Positions 1 through 6,583 of a DNA stretch of 21,855 nucleotides are shown here, piece by piece (the stretch's first letter is position 1; each line of letters opens with the position of its first letter). The notes below the pieces were generated by a model. The model worked only from the letters and a program-made list of their open reading frames with translations. It was not told the DNA's origin and did not search any database. The DNA comes from Victivallales bacterium (GTDB lineage Bacteria; Verrucomicrobiota; Lentisphaeria; Victivallales; UBA1829). A program made the translations under genes and the position numbers. The stretch is from the NCBI GenBank assembly GCA_016285335.1, contig JAEEQO010000020.1, forward strand, positions 1 through 21,855, in the 5' to 3' direction.

Positions 1-414
1 TCGCGAATCCGGGTTCACAGAGACGATGCGCTGTCCGTCCACCGCCGGATCATGGACCCATATTTTCAGTTCGAGGGGCCTTTTGCTCAGGACGGGCGAC
101 TTCTGTTTCAGTTCGTACACCTCGCGGGCGATGTCGAACGCCTGCGCCTGGTCTTTCTCTTTCGGATTGAGTTCGATCCTGAGGTTGATCGTGTCGTTCG
201 AGTGCACTTTGAACGTACATTCCCGAATCCTGTACTTGCTTTCGAGCGGATCGATGATGTCGGCGCAGACTTCGAAGCCCATGCCGAGCGAAATGGCCTG
301 GAACCGAACGCCCTCACCCATCCAGTAGATAAAAAGAGCAAATCCCGCCAACCAGGCGAGCATCACGCCTGCGACGATGACCCAGGCAGTCCTTGTGGAA
401 AATCTGACCTTCAT
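1..414 (-). CDS. Membrane-anchored protein of unknown function, paralogue of its upstream neighbour (3' end beyond window)
   Basis: Reading the minus strand from the ATG at 414 gives 138 codons without a stop, running off the window edge. The start overlaps the stop of the upstream gene as ATGA, so translation is probably coupled. The protein begins with a short basic stretch and one hydrophobic segment (about residues 10-32), then a soluble part. It shares with the neighbour the string ADIIDPLES followed by K/R-Y, and a block DIAREVYELKQKSPVLSKRP followed by LELKI. Outside these blocks the two proteins differ, so this is an old or fast-diverging tandem duplication. I do not recognise the family. 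A periplasmic or cell-surface location is inferred from the single N-terminal membrane segment. Confidence 0.75.
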   Translation of the reverse strand, partial: MKVRFSTRTAWVIVAGVMLAWLAGFALFIYWMGEGVRFQAISLGMGFEVCADIIDPLESKYRIRECTFKVHSNDTINLRIELNPKEKDQAQAFDIAREVYELKQKSPVLSKRPLELKIWVHDPAVDGQRIVSVNPDSR

Positions 415-995
415 CCCTGACCTCCGGCTTCCTCCGCGGAAACGGAATCGTCTTCGCCATTCCCCGCCTCGGTCCGGCGTTCTTCCAGCTCTTCCTGACG
501 GATGATCTCCTGCCATTTTTCGGCCAGCTTGCCATACTCCTCGAAGTCGCGTTTTTTCCTGTGGTCCGGCGCGCCCGGTATGAAAGTGTGGATGTCGATG
601 CCGTCTTTCGAATCGCGGACCCGTATTTTCAGTTCAAGGGGCTTCCTGCTCAGGACGGGCGACTTCCGTTTCAGCTCGTACACGTCGCGGGCGATATGGA
701 AAGCCTGCTCCCCGTCTTTCGGATCGAGTCTGATGTTGAGCACGATCGTGTCGTCCGGGGGAAGTTCGACCGTATAAACCCCGTATTTCCTTTCCATGTC
801 CGTGAGATTGTACCTGCTTTCAAGCGGATCGATGATGTCGGCGCTGATTTCGTAGTACATGTAGGGCTTGACGGACTTCCATCGTGCCGCCCTCGATAAA
901 TTGTAAACAAATAAAACGGGGGACGCCACACACGCCAAAAAGATACAGAGCGCGATCCAGTCAAGCTTCGTGGGTTTGCTGAGCTTCAAATTCAT
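411..995 (-). CDS. Membrane-anchored protein of unknown function, first of a tandem paralogous pair
   Basis: 194 residues. An N-terminal hydrophobic segment (about 14-32) follows a short basic start, so it is probably a type II anchored or exported protein. The middle carries ADIIDPLESRY (about 52-62) and the block ARDVYELKRKSPVLSRKP then LELKI, both repeated in the next gene downstream. The C-terminus (about 140-194) is strongly charged, rich in Glu, Lys and Arg, and may be helical or disordered. The start is supported by a GAGG site 8 bases upstream and by a promoter at 1057-1084. The stop overlaps the next start by four bases. No family recognised; a two-gene operon is the simplest reading. 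Confidence 0.75.
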   Translation of the reverse strand: MNLKLSKPTKLDWIALCIFLACVASPVLFVYNLSRAARWKSVKPYMYYEISADIIDPLESRYNLTDMERKYGVYTVELPPDDTIVLNIRLDPKDGEQAFHIARDVYELKRKSPVLSRKPLELKIRVRDSKDGIDIHTFIPGAPDHRKKRDFEEYGKLAEKWQEIIRQEELEERRTEAGNGEDDSVSAEEAGGQG

Positions 996-1056
996 CGGTC
1001 CGGCCTCATGGTGACGTTCAGGGGTATCTTCGGGGGAATGAGGAAATCATACTCCT

Positions 1057-1084
1057 AAAATACACCTTTTTTTCCGTTTGTCAA
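1057..1084 (-). promoter_or_regulatory. Promoter for the tandem paralogous pair
   Basis: On the minus strand a perfect TTGACA (1079-1084) is followed after 16 bases by TATTTT (1057-1062). Transcription would begin near 1050, about 55 bases before the ATG at 995. It lies between the stop of the antitoxin gene (1106) and the pair, so the pair is probably transcribed separately from the antitoxin. Seen in sequence; activity is inferred. Confidence 0.6.
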
Positions 1085-1105
1085 GCGGCGAATCCGACTT
1101 ATACT

Positions 1106-1381
1106 TCAGGATTCCAATGCCTTGATCAGGCTTTTTATGTCATGGCAAACAGGTGCATTGGGATCGTTGGCAAGGCGATGTCCCTCTTCGATGGCATCTA
1201 TCGTTTCCTGATTGATTCGCGGAGCCGCCGTGATTTTGAAGGGGATCTCATGATCCCTTGCAATCCGTTTGAGGTAAATCGTGATGGCGGTGGAGAGGTT
1301 CAGCCCCATATCCGCCAGGCATTTTTCGACCGTATTCTTTAATTCGGAGTCGACCCGAACACAGAGATTGGATGTACTCAT
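1106..1381 (-). CDS. RelB/DinJ-family antitoxin, no toxin partner visible
   Basis: 91 residues. The N-terminus (SNLCVRVDSELKNTVEKCLADMG) has the ribbon-helix-helix pattern of the RelB/DinJ family: a short beta strand, then two helices. Further along, LSTAITIYLKRIARDHEIPF matches the family signature. These proteins bind their own promoter and neutralise an mRNA-interferase toxin (RelE/YafQ type) through the C-terminus. An ATG twelve bases further upstream (1393) is also in frame, but the GGAGGA site at 1386-1391 lies inside that extension and sits 4 bases before the ATG at 1381, so the shorter start is preferred. The usual toxin gene directly downstream is missing: only about 110 bases with a promoter separate it from an unrelated membrane-protein gene. 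The upstream neighbour, the MFS gene, is not a toxin either. Confidence 0.85.
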   Translation of the reverse strand: MSTSNLCVRVDSELKNTVEKCLADMGLNLSTAITIYLKRIARDHEIPFKITAAPRINQETIDAIEEGHRLANDPNAPVCHDIKSLIKALES

Positions 1382-1385
1382 ATCT

Positions 1386-1391
1386 TCCTCC
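1386..1391 (-). promoter_or_regulatory. Shine-Dalgarno site deciding the antitoxin start
   Basis: GGAGGA on the minus strand, 4 bases before the ATG at 1381. It falls inside the longer open frame that begins at 1393, which argues that the longer start is not used. Confidence 0.75.
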
Positions 1392-1396
1392 AAGCG

Positions 1397-1415
1397 TTGT
1401 ATATTATGAATACAA
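1397..1415. promoter_or_regulatory. Inverted repeat, probable antitoxin operator
   Basis: TTGTAT (1397-1402) and ATACAA (1410-1415) form a perfect 6+6 inverted repeat around a 7-base AT-rich centre. It overlaps the -10 hexamer (1414-1419) and covers the expected transcription start of the antitoxin gene. Ribbon-helix-helix antitoxins repress their own promoters through such short inverted repeats, so autoregulation is inferred. Confidence 0.5.
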
Positions 1416-1442
1416 TATAATGCGCTGTATTGAAAATGTCAA
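1414..1442 (-). promoter_or_regulatory. Promoter of the antitoxin gene
   Basis: On the minus strand a perfect TTGACA (1437-1442), a 17-base spacer and TATATT (1414-1419) form a near-consensus sigma70 promoter. The start of transcription would be near 1407, about 26 bases before the ATG at 1381. Confidence 0.75.
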
Positions 1443-1462
1443 GCAAACAATAAAAGAAATCG

Positions 1463-1502
1463 AAAAAAACGCCGCGAGGAAAAGACACGGAGAAGATGGC
1501 GT
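1463..1502 (-). terminator. Weak possible terminator after the MFS gene
   Basis: Just past the MFS stop, the minus strand reads ACGCC (1498-1502), a long loop, then GGCGT (1469-1473) running into a tract of seven T (complement of 1463-1469). The stem is only 5 bp with a loop of about 24 bases, so this is weak; the T tract is its best feature. Confidence 0.25.
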
Positions 1503-1507
1503 GGAGG

Positions 1508-2779
1508 TCACAGCTCCGAACTGATATTTCTGCCGCGGGAATCGGGGAGGAAGCGGGTGGCGATCGCGGCGGGGACCGCGAGCGCGAGACAGATGCCGAG
1601 GATGATCCCGAAGGCGCGCGGCGTCGCCTGAAGGGAATCCGGGGCCTTGAACTTGTCGAAGATCGAGCCGGCGACCTGCGAAAGCGTGATGATCAGGATG
1701 TTCGCGCAGAAATTCACGAACGCGATGGCGCTGGCGGCGAATTCCGGCGGGACGAATTCCCGGCAGGCGGTGATCTGGATGCAGGTGAAGCCGTAGCCCG
1801 CGCCGAGCAGCAGGAACCCCGCCCATGCGGTACGATGAGCGAGCGCTTGCGAGTTCAGGCATGTGCCGCCGAAGAGCACGGCGCACCCGGCTGCGAGCAG
1901 GGCGCATCCCGCGAGCTGGAAGATCTTCCGGCGGTTGCCGCAGAGATAGCTGACGGACCCGGCGAAGATCATTTCGATCATCACGAGGGTGTTCATGACG
2001 CCGATGGCGGAGGCGTCGGCGCCGCAGAGGTCGGAGAGGTATTTTTTGCCGAAGACGCTGAGGCAGGACCAGTAGATCACGATGCCGCTGGCGGCGCAGT
2101 AGAACACGCACAGACACTGCGGCTTTTTGAGCTGGACGAGCAGTTCTTTCCACGGGAACGGCCGGGCGGGGACGCGGGGTTCGCCGGTCTTCGTTTTGCG
2201 GTCCGGGCGTGCCGAGGCGATCATGCAGAACGCGACGGCGACGCCGCAGGCGGTCGTGAGGTGGTTCGCCCAGCGCAGGACCGTCTGCCAGGAGTGGTCC
2301 GCGGCGAGCGATTCGAACGGGGAGGAGCCGAGGAGCGTGCCGCCGTAGCTGAAGATGTAGAACACGCCGATGAGCACGGAGAAGTATTTGCGGTCGAACT
2401 CGGTGTCGAGGAATTTGAGGAGCGTGAGGTAGCCGATGGTGCGTCCGCCGCCGTTCAGGAACGCGCCCGCGTAGATCACCGGAAGCTGCGTGAAGGTGTA
2501 CAGGAGCCATTCGCCGGCGACCTGCAGCACGATGCCCGCGAGGATGACTTTCCGCCAGCCGAACCGGTCGATCAGCAGCCCGGAAATGCCGAGGAACGCC
2601 ATGCAGCCGAAAACGCCCGCGCTGGAAATGCCGGAGGTCTCGGCGGCGGTGATGTGCAGGGATTCGCGGATCTGGTCGAAGACCATGCCGGGGACGCCCG
2701 CGCGCGTGGCTGCGCCGACGGCATAGACGAGCGAGGCGAAAAGGAAGATCAGGACGGTGGAGAGGGGAATCTTTTTCAT
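1508..2779 (-). CDS. Major facilitator superfamily transporter
   Basis: 423 residues with about twelve hydrophobic segments, the normal size and layout for an MFS permease of the inner membrane. The loop between segments 2 and 3 carries the MFS signature as SGLLIDRFGWRKV (about 66-78). A longer basic cytoplasmic loop (about 192-212) separates the two six-helix halves. The second half repeats the pattern less strictly. The substrate cannot be told from sequence. Neighbours give no hint: an antitoxin lies downstream and a HAD phosphatase unit upstream, separated by about 190 bases. No good Shine-Dalgarno site precedes the ATG, but the hydrophobic N-terminus beginning MKKIPLSTV is a natural start. 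The gene probably has its own promoter in the AT-rich stretch near 2842-2870. Confidence 0.85.
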   Translation of the reverse strand: MKKIPLSTVLIFLFASLVYAVGAATRAGVPGMVFDQIRESLHITAAETSGISSAGVFGCMAFLGISGLLIDRFGWRKVILAGIVLQVAGEWLLYTFTQLPVIYAGAFLNGGGRTIGYLTLLKFLDTEFDRKYFSVLIGVFYIFSYGGTLLGSSPFESLAADHSWQTVLRWANHLTTACGVAVAFCMIASARPDRKTKTGEPRVPARPFPWKELLVQLKKPQCLCVFYCAASGIVIYWSCLSVFGKKYLSDLCGADASAIGVMNTLVMIEMIFAGSVSYLCGNRRKIFQLAGCALLAAGCAVLFGGTCLNSQALAHRTAWAGFLLLGAGYGFTCIQITACREFVPPEFAASAIAFVNFCANILIITLSQVAGSIFDKFKAPDSLQATPRAFGIILGICLALAVPAAIATRFLPDSRGRNISSEL

Positions 2780-2971
2780 GGGGCGTTATGGAGACGTGCT
2801 GGAATCGTCATGAAAGCAGAAAGAAATGATTGAAAAGACAGAATATAATATAATATAATCCGATCAAGATAGAAACAAAAATAATCATTCGGCATAGTTT
2901 GATAAAGAAAAGTTATCGATGTATCGTATCTGCACCAGGTCAATCAAACCGCAAGGATCGAACCGTGTTGT
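2780..2971. other. Intergenic stretch with AT-rich probable promoter region and AATAT repeat
   Basis: Between the HAD stop and the MFS start. At 2842-2859 the plus strand shows the five-base unit AATAT three and a half times, giving three overlapping TATATT hexamers on the minus strand toward the MFS gene. The matching -35 is unclear: TTGTTT lies 15 bases before the first hexamer, and other spacings fit poorly. I read it as the MFS promoter region without fixing the hexamers. No gene or terminator is seen here. Confidence 0.4.
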
Positions 2972-3793
2972 TTATCCGGGAAGGGCGTCGGGGAAGGTTT
3001 CGCGGAGCACGCGCATCACGCCGTCCTCCTCGTTGGACGGCGCGCGGTATTTCGCGGCGGCGAGCAGATCGGGGTGCGAGTTCGCCATCGCGTAGCTGAA
3101 TCCGGCCTGGCGGATCATTTCGAGGTCGTTCGGGTAGTCGCCGAACGCCATGCACTGTTCGGGCGCGATCCCGAGGCGTTTCTGCAGGAACTCGAGCGAA
3201 AGGCCCTTGTTCACGTCGGCGCGCATGACGTCGACCCAGCACTGCCCCGCCAGCGTGACTTTCAGGCGCGGGCGGAACCGCGCGAACCGGGGTTCGCATT
3301 TCGTCGCGGCGTCCTCGGCGTCGAACACCGCGACCTTCACGATGGAATCGCCCGCCGCCTTCGCCGCCGCCAGCGGATCGTCCGCGAACGTGCGTTTTCT
3401 GTAGTACATGGCGGTGTTTTCGCGGGCGGCGGGACCGCAGTCCGCGGCGATGTACGCCGACTTCACGCCGCTCATGACCAGGGGCGCGCCGATCTCGGCA
3501 CCTGCGCGGCGGAGTTCGGGGAGGATATCGTCCGGGATGGGCGAACAGGAGATGATGTCCGTGCCGTCGAAGATGAGGCCGCCGTTTTCGGCGAAGTAGA
3601 ACAGCTTGTCCGCGACGGGTTCGACCATGGCGGCGAGGTTGTAGTACTGGCGGCCGCTGGCGAGCACGAACCGGATGCCGCGCGGGAACAGCGCCTCGAC
3701 CATCGGGATGAAGTCCGGCGGGACCTCCTTGCGGTCGTTCAGCAGCGTGCCGTCCAGGTCGACGGCGATGAGGCGGATGTCGCGGCCGGTCAT
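2972..3793 (-). CDS. Cof-type HAD-IIB family phosphatase
   Basis: 273 residues, the usual length for Cof-like sugar-phosphate phosphatases. Motif I is DLDGT (12-16), with D12 the expected nucleophile and D14 the acid/base. Motif II is the serine of ASGRQ (about 45-49). Motif III is K196 in NKGLSLEFL, and motif IV is GDYPND (218-223), which binds Mg2+. The region between motifs II and III is the C2B-type cap that chooses the substrate. Known members hydrolyse phosphosugars, flavin or pyridoxal phosphates in the cytoplasm; the substrate here is unknown. It lies 11 bases after the zinc-ribbon gene and probably shares its transcript. Confidence 0.9.
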   Translation of the reverse strand: MTGRDIRLIAVDLDGTLLNDRKEVPPDFIPMVEALFPRGIRFVLASGRQYYNLAAMVEPVADKLFYFAENGGLIFDGTDIISCSPIPDDILPELRRAGAEIGAPLVMSGVKSAYIAADCGPAARENTAMYYRKRTFADDPLAAAKAAGDSIVKVAVFDAEDAATKCEPRFARFRPRLKVTLAGQCWVDVMRADVNKGLSLEFLQKRLGIAPEQCMAFGDYPNDLEMIRQAGFSYAMANSHPDLLAAAKYRAPSNEEDGVMRVLRETFPDALPG

Positions 3794-3804
3794 GTCATGC
3801 AGGC

Positions 3805-4077
3805 TTAATCTTCGTCCGGCTCGTCGATGCGGAGCTGGATCGGCAGGACGTTCTGGCTGCGGACCCAGGCTTTCACCGTGGGCTCCAGCAGGAAATCCTC
3901 CAGCGCCTGGTCCTTCGCGAACACGTGGTCGCAGTACGGGCAGCGGGAGAACGTCTCGACGTCGGGCTGGATCAGCATTTCGCCGCAGACGGGGCAGGTC
4001 AGATAACGCTCGGATTCGTCGTCGACGGGGAGCGCGGGGATCGGGGGGATCCGGGAAATCGTTCGGAGCATCGTCAT
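3805..4077 (-). CDS. Small zinc-ribbon protein of unknown function
   Basis: 90 residues. Two CxxC knuckles, CPVC (28-31) and CPYC (46-49), spaced 14 residues apart, form a typical zinc ribbon. The C-terminal half is acidic and contains a plausible helix (about 56-75). Such small proteins bind nucleic acid or protein, or only store metal; no specific role can be given. The gene has a promoter at 4141-4169, and an AAAGGA site 12 bases before the ATG, which is rather long spacing. A second in-frame ATG two codons on is possible. It is first in a two-gene unit with the HAD phosphatase. Confidence 0.75.
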   Translation of the reverse strand: MTMLRTISRIPPIPALPVDDESERYLTCPVCGEMLIQPDVETFSRCPYCDHVFAKDQALEDFLLEPTVKAWVRSQNVLPIQLRIDEPDED

Positions 4078-4140
4078 TTTGTCACATCATCCTTTCTGTC
4101 ATCATATCATGGTCCGGAGAAACAACCCTCCGTCACACAA

Positions 4141-4169
4141 AATATAACGCGCGAAGCCGTTATTTTCAA
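4141..4169 (-). promoter_or_regulatory. Promoter of the zinc-ribbon/HAD unit
   Basis: On the minus strand TTGAAA (4164-4169), a 17-base spacer and TATATT (4141-4146). Transcription would start near 4134, about 57 bases before the ATG at 4077. Confidence 0.6.
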
Positions 4170-4228
4170 CCCCGCCGCCCCGCTTTTTTCGAAAAAACGT
4201 CCAGCGCGCGGAAAAAACCGTTTCCCGC

Positions 4229-4256
4229 TTGATTTTTTCGCGGGATGGTGTATAAT
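4229..4256 (+). promoter_or_regulatory. Divergent plus-strand promoter
   Basis: TTGATT (4229-4234), a 16-base spacer and a perfect TATAAT (4251-4256). It points away from the zinc-ribbon promoter, toward an AAAGGAG site (4279-4285) and a GTG at 4293. This arrangement is the main support for a small gene on the plus strand. Confidence 0.6.
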
Positions 4257-4278
4257 ATCATTCCAAGTTTCTAGCGCG

Positions 4279-4285
4279 AAAGGAG
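4279..4285 (+). promoter_or_regulatory. Shine-Dalgarno site before a GTG start
   Basis: AAAGGAG lies 7 bases before the GTG at 4293 and about 16 bases downstream of the expected transcription start, so promoter, leader and start codon are in a sensible order. Confidence 0.5.
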
Positions 4286-4292
4286 CGGGATC

Positions 4293-4730
4293 GTGCGGAC
4301 CGGACAACAGATCCATCGGAGACACTTATCGGCGCAGCCACGCCTTGCCGCCGACGGGATGCTCTTTTTCGTCCTGCTCCTTGATCTGGCCCTGACGCTT
4401 TTCGCGGCTCCACAGCCTGAACCGTCCATCCGTGTTGTTTCCGAAGTGCCTGCTTCGCAGAGTTTCCGGACTGCCGCGGAACGCGCGGGCAACCTCGCCG
4501 CGATGCACGAAGGTCCGGGAAGCGGAGTGCAGGTGCAAATGCGCGGCGGACACTCGTCCCCGACGTATGCCCGGCGGCTTCAGACGGAGGCTGCGCAACT
4601 CAATTCAGCCCACGTTCGCGAATCTGCCCCGAACTGTCCGGTCCGCATCGGAACGCCCGCGCAGACATTCCTTTTCCAGCTTTTTCCTCGCTGTTTTCTC
4701 CCCGTGAGGGCGGGTCCGCTTCCGGCGTAA
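4293..4730 (+). CDS. Possible small protein with one membrane segment, unknown function
   Basis: 145 codons from a GTG start with a good Shine-Dalgarno site and an upstream promoter. Residues 23-39 are hydrophobic (MLFFVLLLDLALTLFAA), so the product would be membrane-anchored or exported. The rest is rich in Arg, Pro and Ala and shows no known motif. Third codon positions are fairly GC-rich, as in neighbouring real genes. The later part, after about residue 110, looks less gene-like, and other frames there are open too. It could be a real lineage-specific gene, the decayed start of a longer one, or a chance frame behind a real promoter. Confidence 0.35.
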   Translation: MRTGQQIHRRHLSAQPRLAADGMLFFVLLLDLALTLFAAPQPEPSIRVVSEVPASQSFRTAAERAGNLAAMHEGPGSGVQVQMRGGHSSPTYARRLQTEAAQLNSAHVRESAPNCPVRIGTPAQTFLFQLFPRCFLPVRAGPLPA

Positions 4731-4980
4731 CCCCCTGATTCCGGGCCGGTCCCTCTTCCAACGGGAATCCGAAGACGGCGGACCTGTCCGCAACGAGGTT
4801 CCGGAATGTGAGGAAGCGTTCAGTGTTGAACCCAATTTCCGCACTTCCGATGAATCCTTCGTAGATTCTTTGGATTTGCACAGATATAGAATTTTTCATT
4901 CGGATATTGATTGACTTGTGTCTGTACAAACATATCGTCGCCTAATTTTTTTGCTATATATGCTACAATAAAATATCTAT
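4731..4980. other. Noncoding gap, composition changes from GC-rich to AT-rich
   Basis: About 250 bases between the end of the possible small plus-strand gene and the end of the glycosyltransferase gene. Base composition shifts to AT-rich from about 4860 onward, marking the right-hand edge of the GC-rich block before the island. A minus-strand open frame (4600-4929) crosses it but has only a TTG start and no known motif. No terminator hairpin or RNA gene is seen. Confidence 0.4.
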
Positions 4981-6000
4981 TTAAGCCTTTCCAATCAGTC
5001 TTCTAAACATTTTAAGGATCAATTTATTGTTCCTCAGCATTTTTTTCTTTAGGATTATATAAAGCAACAACTCGCTTCTTGTTGAATTAGTCGGCTTCTC
5101 TTGTATGCTCTCAATAAAAAAAGGATCATGAACGATTCTTTCTACCTCTAAAAAACACTCATCATCACTTAGCCTCGAACACAGCGTATACATAACAGCA
5201 AATACGCACGCATGAGATGCTCTTCCTTTTGCTTTTACTTCATTTCCTTTTCCCCATTTCTTTGCATAGTCTAGACATCTCTTGTTTGTCCTTTTTACAG
5301 ACTCAAAAAAATCCCTGTTATAATTATGTGTTGTGCTTAACGAATTGGAGCGATAATAATAGTAACGTTCTGAAGTATACACCACCATATTTGCTTGATC
5401 AATACATGGAATCACAAAATATAAGTCTTCTGAATGTATGAATGAATTTATCCACTCAAGTTTGATTCTGTCAACTAGTTCTTTACTTATGCATTTTGTC
5501 GCTAGACTATTCAGGACTTTGGATGAACATATCAAACTGTAGAGTTTACTCTTTCCTTCTTCTGCAAAAACTTCAAAATCCGAGAAAGGATATAAAAGAA
5601 ATGAAGATGCATAGTCCGCATCCTTCGATCCATTGAACATCACAATATCGCAATTCCATTTTGTTATTATTGAGTGCAACCCCTCCAATGTGTCTTCCCT
5701 TATCATGTCGTCTGAATCAACAAATAAGAAATAACGTCCCTTCGATTGTCTGATCCCGTTTAATCTCGCATTATATGTCCCACTGTTTTGTTGTCGAAAA
5801 ACATGAAGTTCAGAATATTTCTGTTGGATATTATGGCATATTTCGTAGCCATTATCCGTAGAGCCATCATCGACAACTATAATTTCAAAATTTTTATAAG
5901 TCTGATTGATAATGGATTCAATACAATCCGAAATATATTGTTCACTATTATAAAGAGGTATAACTATCGAAAAAAAAGGTTCTTTGTTGTGGCTACTCAT
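4981..6000 (-). CDS. Glycosyltransferase family 2 protein
   Basis: 339 residues from the chosen start. It has a GT-A fold at the N-terminus: FSIVIPLYN (10-18), VVDDGSTD (42-49) for nucleotide-sugar binding, an N-S-G-x-x-x-A-R-x-x-G segment (about 72-82), and DSDD (95-98) as the metal-binding DxD. Such enzymes move a sugar from a nucleotide donor to a growing glycan at the inner face of the membrane. A longer frame opens at 6162, but that ATG falls inside the promoter, whereas the ATG at 6000 has a GAAGG site 5 bases upstream and directly precedes the conserved domain. The gene is far more AT-rich than its neighbours, which suggests horizontal gain. Its sugar and acceptor are unknown. It points away from the plus-strand polysaccharide genes but belongs with them by function. 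Confidence 0.9.
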   Translation of the reverse strand: MSSHNKEPFFSIVIPLYNSEQYISDCIESIINQTYKNFEIIVVDDGSTDNGYEICHNIQQKYSELHVFRQQNSGTYNARLNGIRQSKGRYFLFVDSDDMIREDTLEGLHSIITKWNCDIVMFNGSKDADYASSFLLYPFSDFEVFAEEGKSKLYSLICSSKVLNSLATKCISKELVDRIKLEWINSFIHSEDLYFVIPCIDQANMVVYTSERYYYYRSNSLSTTHNYNRDFFESVKRTNKRCLDYAKKWGKGNEVKAKGRASHACVFAVMYTLCSRLSDDECFLEVERIVHDPFFIESIQEKPTNSTRSELLLYIILKKKMLRNNKLILKMFRRLIGKA

Positions 6001-6005
6001 ATGCA

Positions 6006-6010
6006 CCTTC
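6006..6010 (-). promoter_or_regulatory. Shine-Dalgarno site deciding the glycosyltransferase start
   Basis: GAAGG on the minus strand, 5 bases before the ATG at 6000. Together with the promoter at 6150-6178 it rules out the upstream ATG at 6162, which would lie ahead of the transcript start. Confidence 0.6.
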
Positions 6011-6088
6011 GCTTCGATCATGTCCGGTTTGTCCTTAAAATGTGTGTATTGGGCTCGTGACGAACATGCAGGCACGTTGTTCGAACTG

Positions 6089-6133
6089 TCGCGCAGACTT
6101 GTGTGTTCGCGGACGACAGCGTCGACTGCGCGA
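6089..6133 (-). promoter_or_regulatory. Inverted repeat in the glycosyltransferase leader
   Basis: TCGCGCAG (6089-6096) and CTGCGCGA (6126-6133) are perfect 8-base complements around a 29-base loop, inside a leader of about 140 bases. It could fold in the mRNA near its 5' end. This is much more GC-rich than the gene it precedes. A regulatory role is only inferred. Confidence 0.3.
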
Positions 6134-6149
6134 AAAACATCTTTAATAT

Positions 6150-6178
6150 AATATAGCCTCAAAGTTAAGCGAAGTCAA
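6150..6178 (-). promoter_or_regulatory. Promoter of the family 2 glycosyltransferase
   Basis: On the minus strand TTGACT (6173-6178), a 17-base spacer and TATATT (6150-6155); a second TATATT lies at 6145-6150. Transcription would start near 6143, leaving about 140 bases of leader before the ATG at 6000. Confidence 0.65.
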
Positions 6179-6451
6179 GCCCGAAGTCCCGCTTCATTGC
6201 CGTCCATCGGAAATAGAAACGCCTTTTCCTCCATTTTCCCGCTCATGCAAAGGTAATGAGTTGATATATGTTTCCTTTCTGAGCAAAGTATGCCCTTATT
6301 GTTCCGTACACCCATTTTTTACTCAACACATAGACAGTACAAGTATCGGAGGAATCGTTTGCGACGGCACTTCTCTCAAGATAATCCGAATGAATTCTGG
6401 CTTCCGAACTCGATTCCATCCTCCGTCCGGTCGATCCGGCGTGGGCCAGGC
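6179..6451. other. Noncoding stretch between divergent glycosyltransferase promoters
   Basis: About 270 bases between two promoters that point away from each other. Open frames crossing it on both strands lack family motifs and have no supporting promoter, and the plus-strand frame from 6290 is only an upstream extension of the next gene. No RNA gene, terminator or repeat is seen. Confidence 0.5.
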
Positions 6452-6480
6452 TTGACAAATGAACAAACAGCAACTATATT
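6452..6480 (+). promoter_or_regulatory. Promoter of the GT-C glycosyltransferase
   Basis: A perfect TTGACA (6452-6457), a 17-base spacer and TATATT (6475-6480). Transcription would start near 6487. The open frame beginning at 6290 therefore starts ahead of the transcript, which supports the later ATG at 6584. Confidence 0.7.
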
Positions 6481-6583
6481 AACAAAGAAAAGTTCGGCGT
6501 CCGCGACGTCGATATCGTGCTCGGATCAGATTGACGTACGGAATGTTTTATCCGCAAAAATCCCTGAAGGACCAACAAAACGG

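Noticed and set aside
1404..2510. 368-codon minus-strand frame overlapping the MFS gene
   Set aside because: Arg/His/Pro-rich out-of-frame reading of the MFS gene without any domain.
1496..2833. 445-codon plus-strand frame opposite the MFS gene
   Set aside because: Product is a charged, low-complexity sequence; the minus-strand frame has clear membrane segments and an MFS motif.
4600..4929. 109-codon minus-strand frame after the family 2 glycosyltransferase gene
   Set aside because: Starts with TTG, has no promoter or ribosome site that I can see, matches no family, and overlaps the better-supported plus-strand frame. It cannot be fully excluded as a decayed gene.
6009..6162. Upstream extension of the family 2 glycosyltransferase (start at 6162)
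   Set aside because: This ATG lies within the promoter, ahead of the predicted transcript start, and the extra residues are not part of the GT-A fold.
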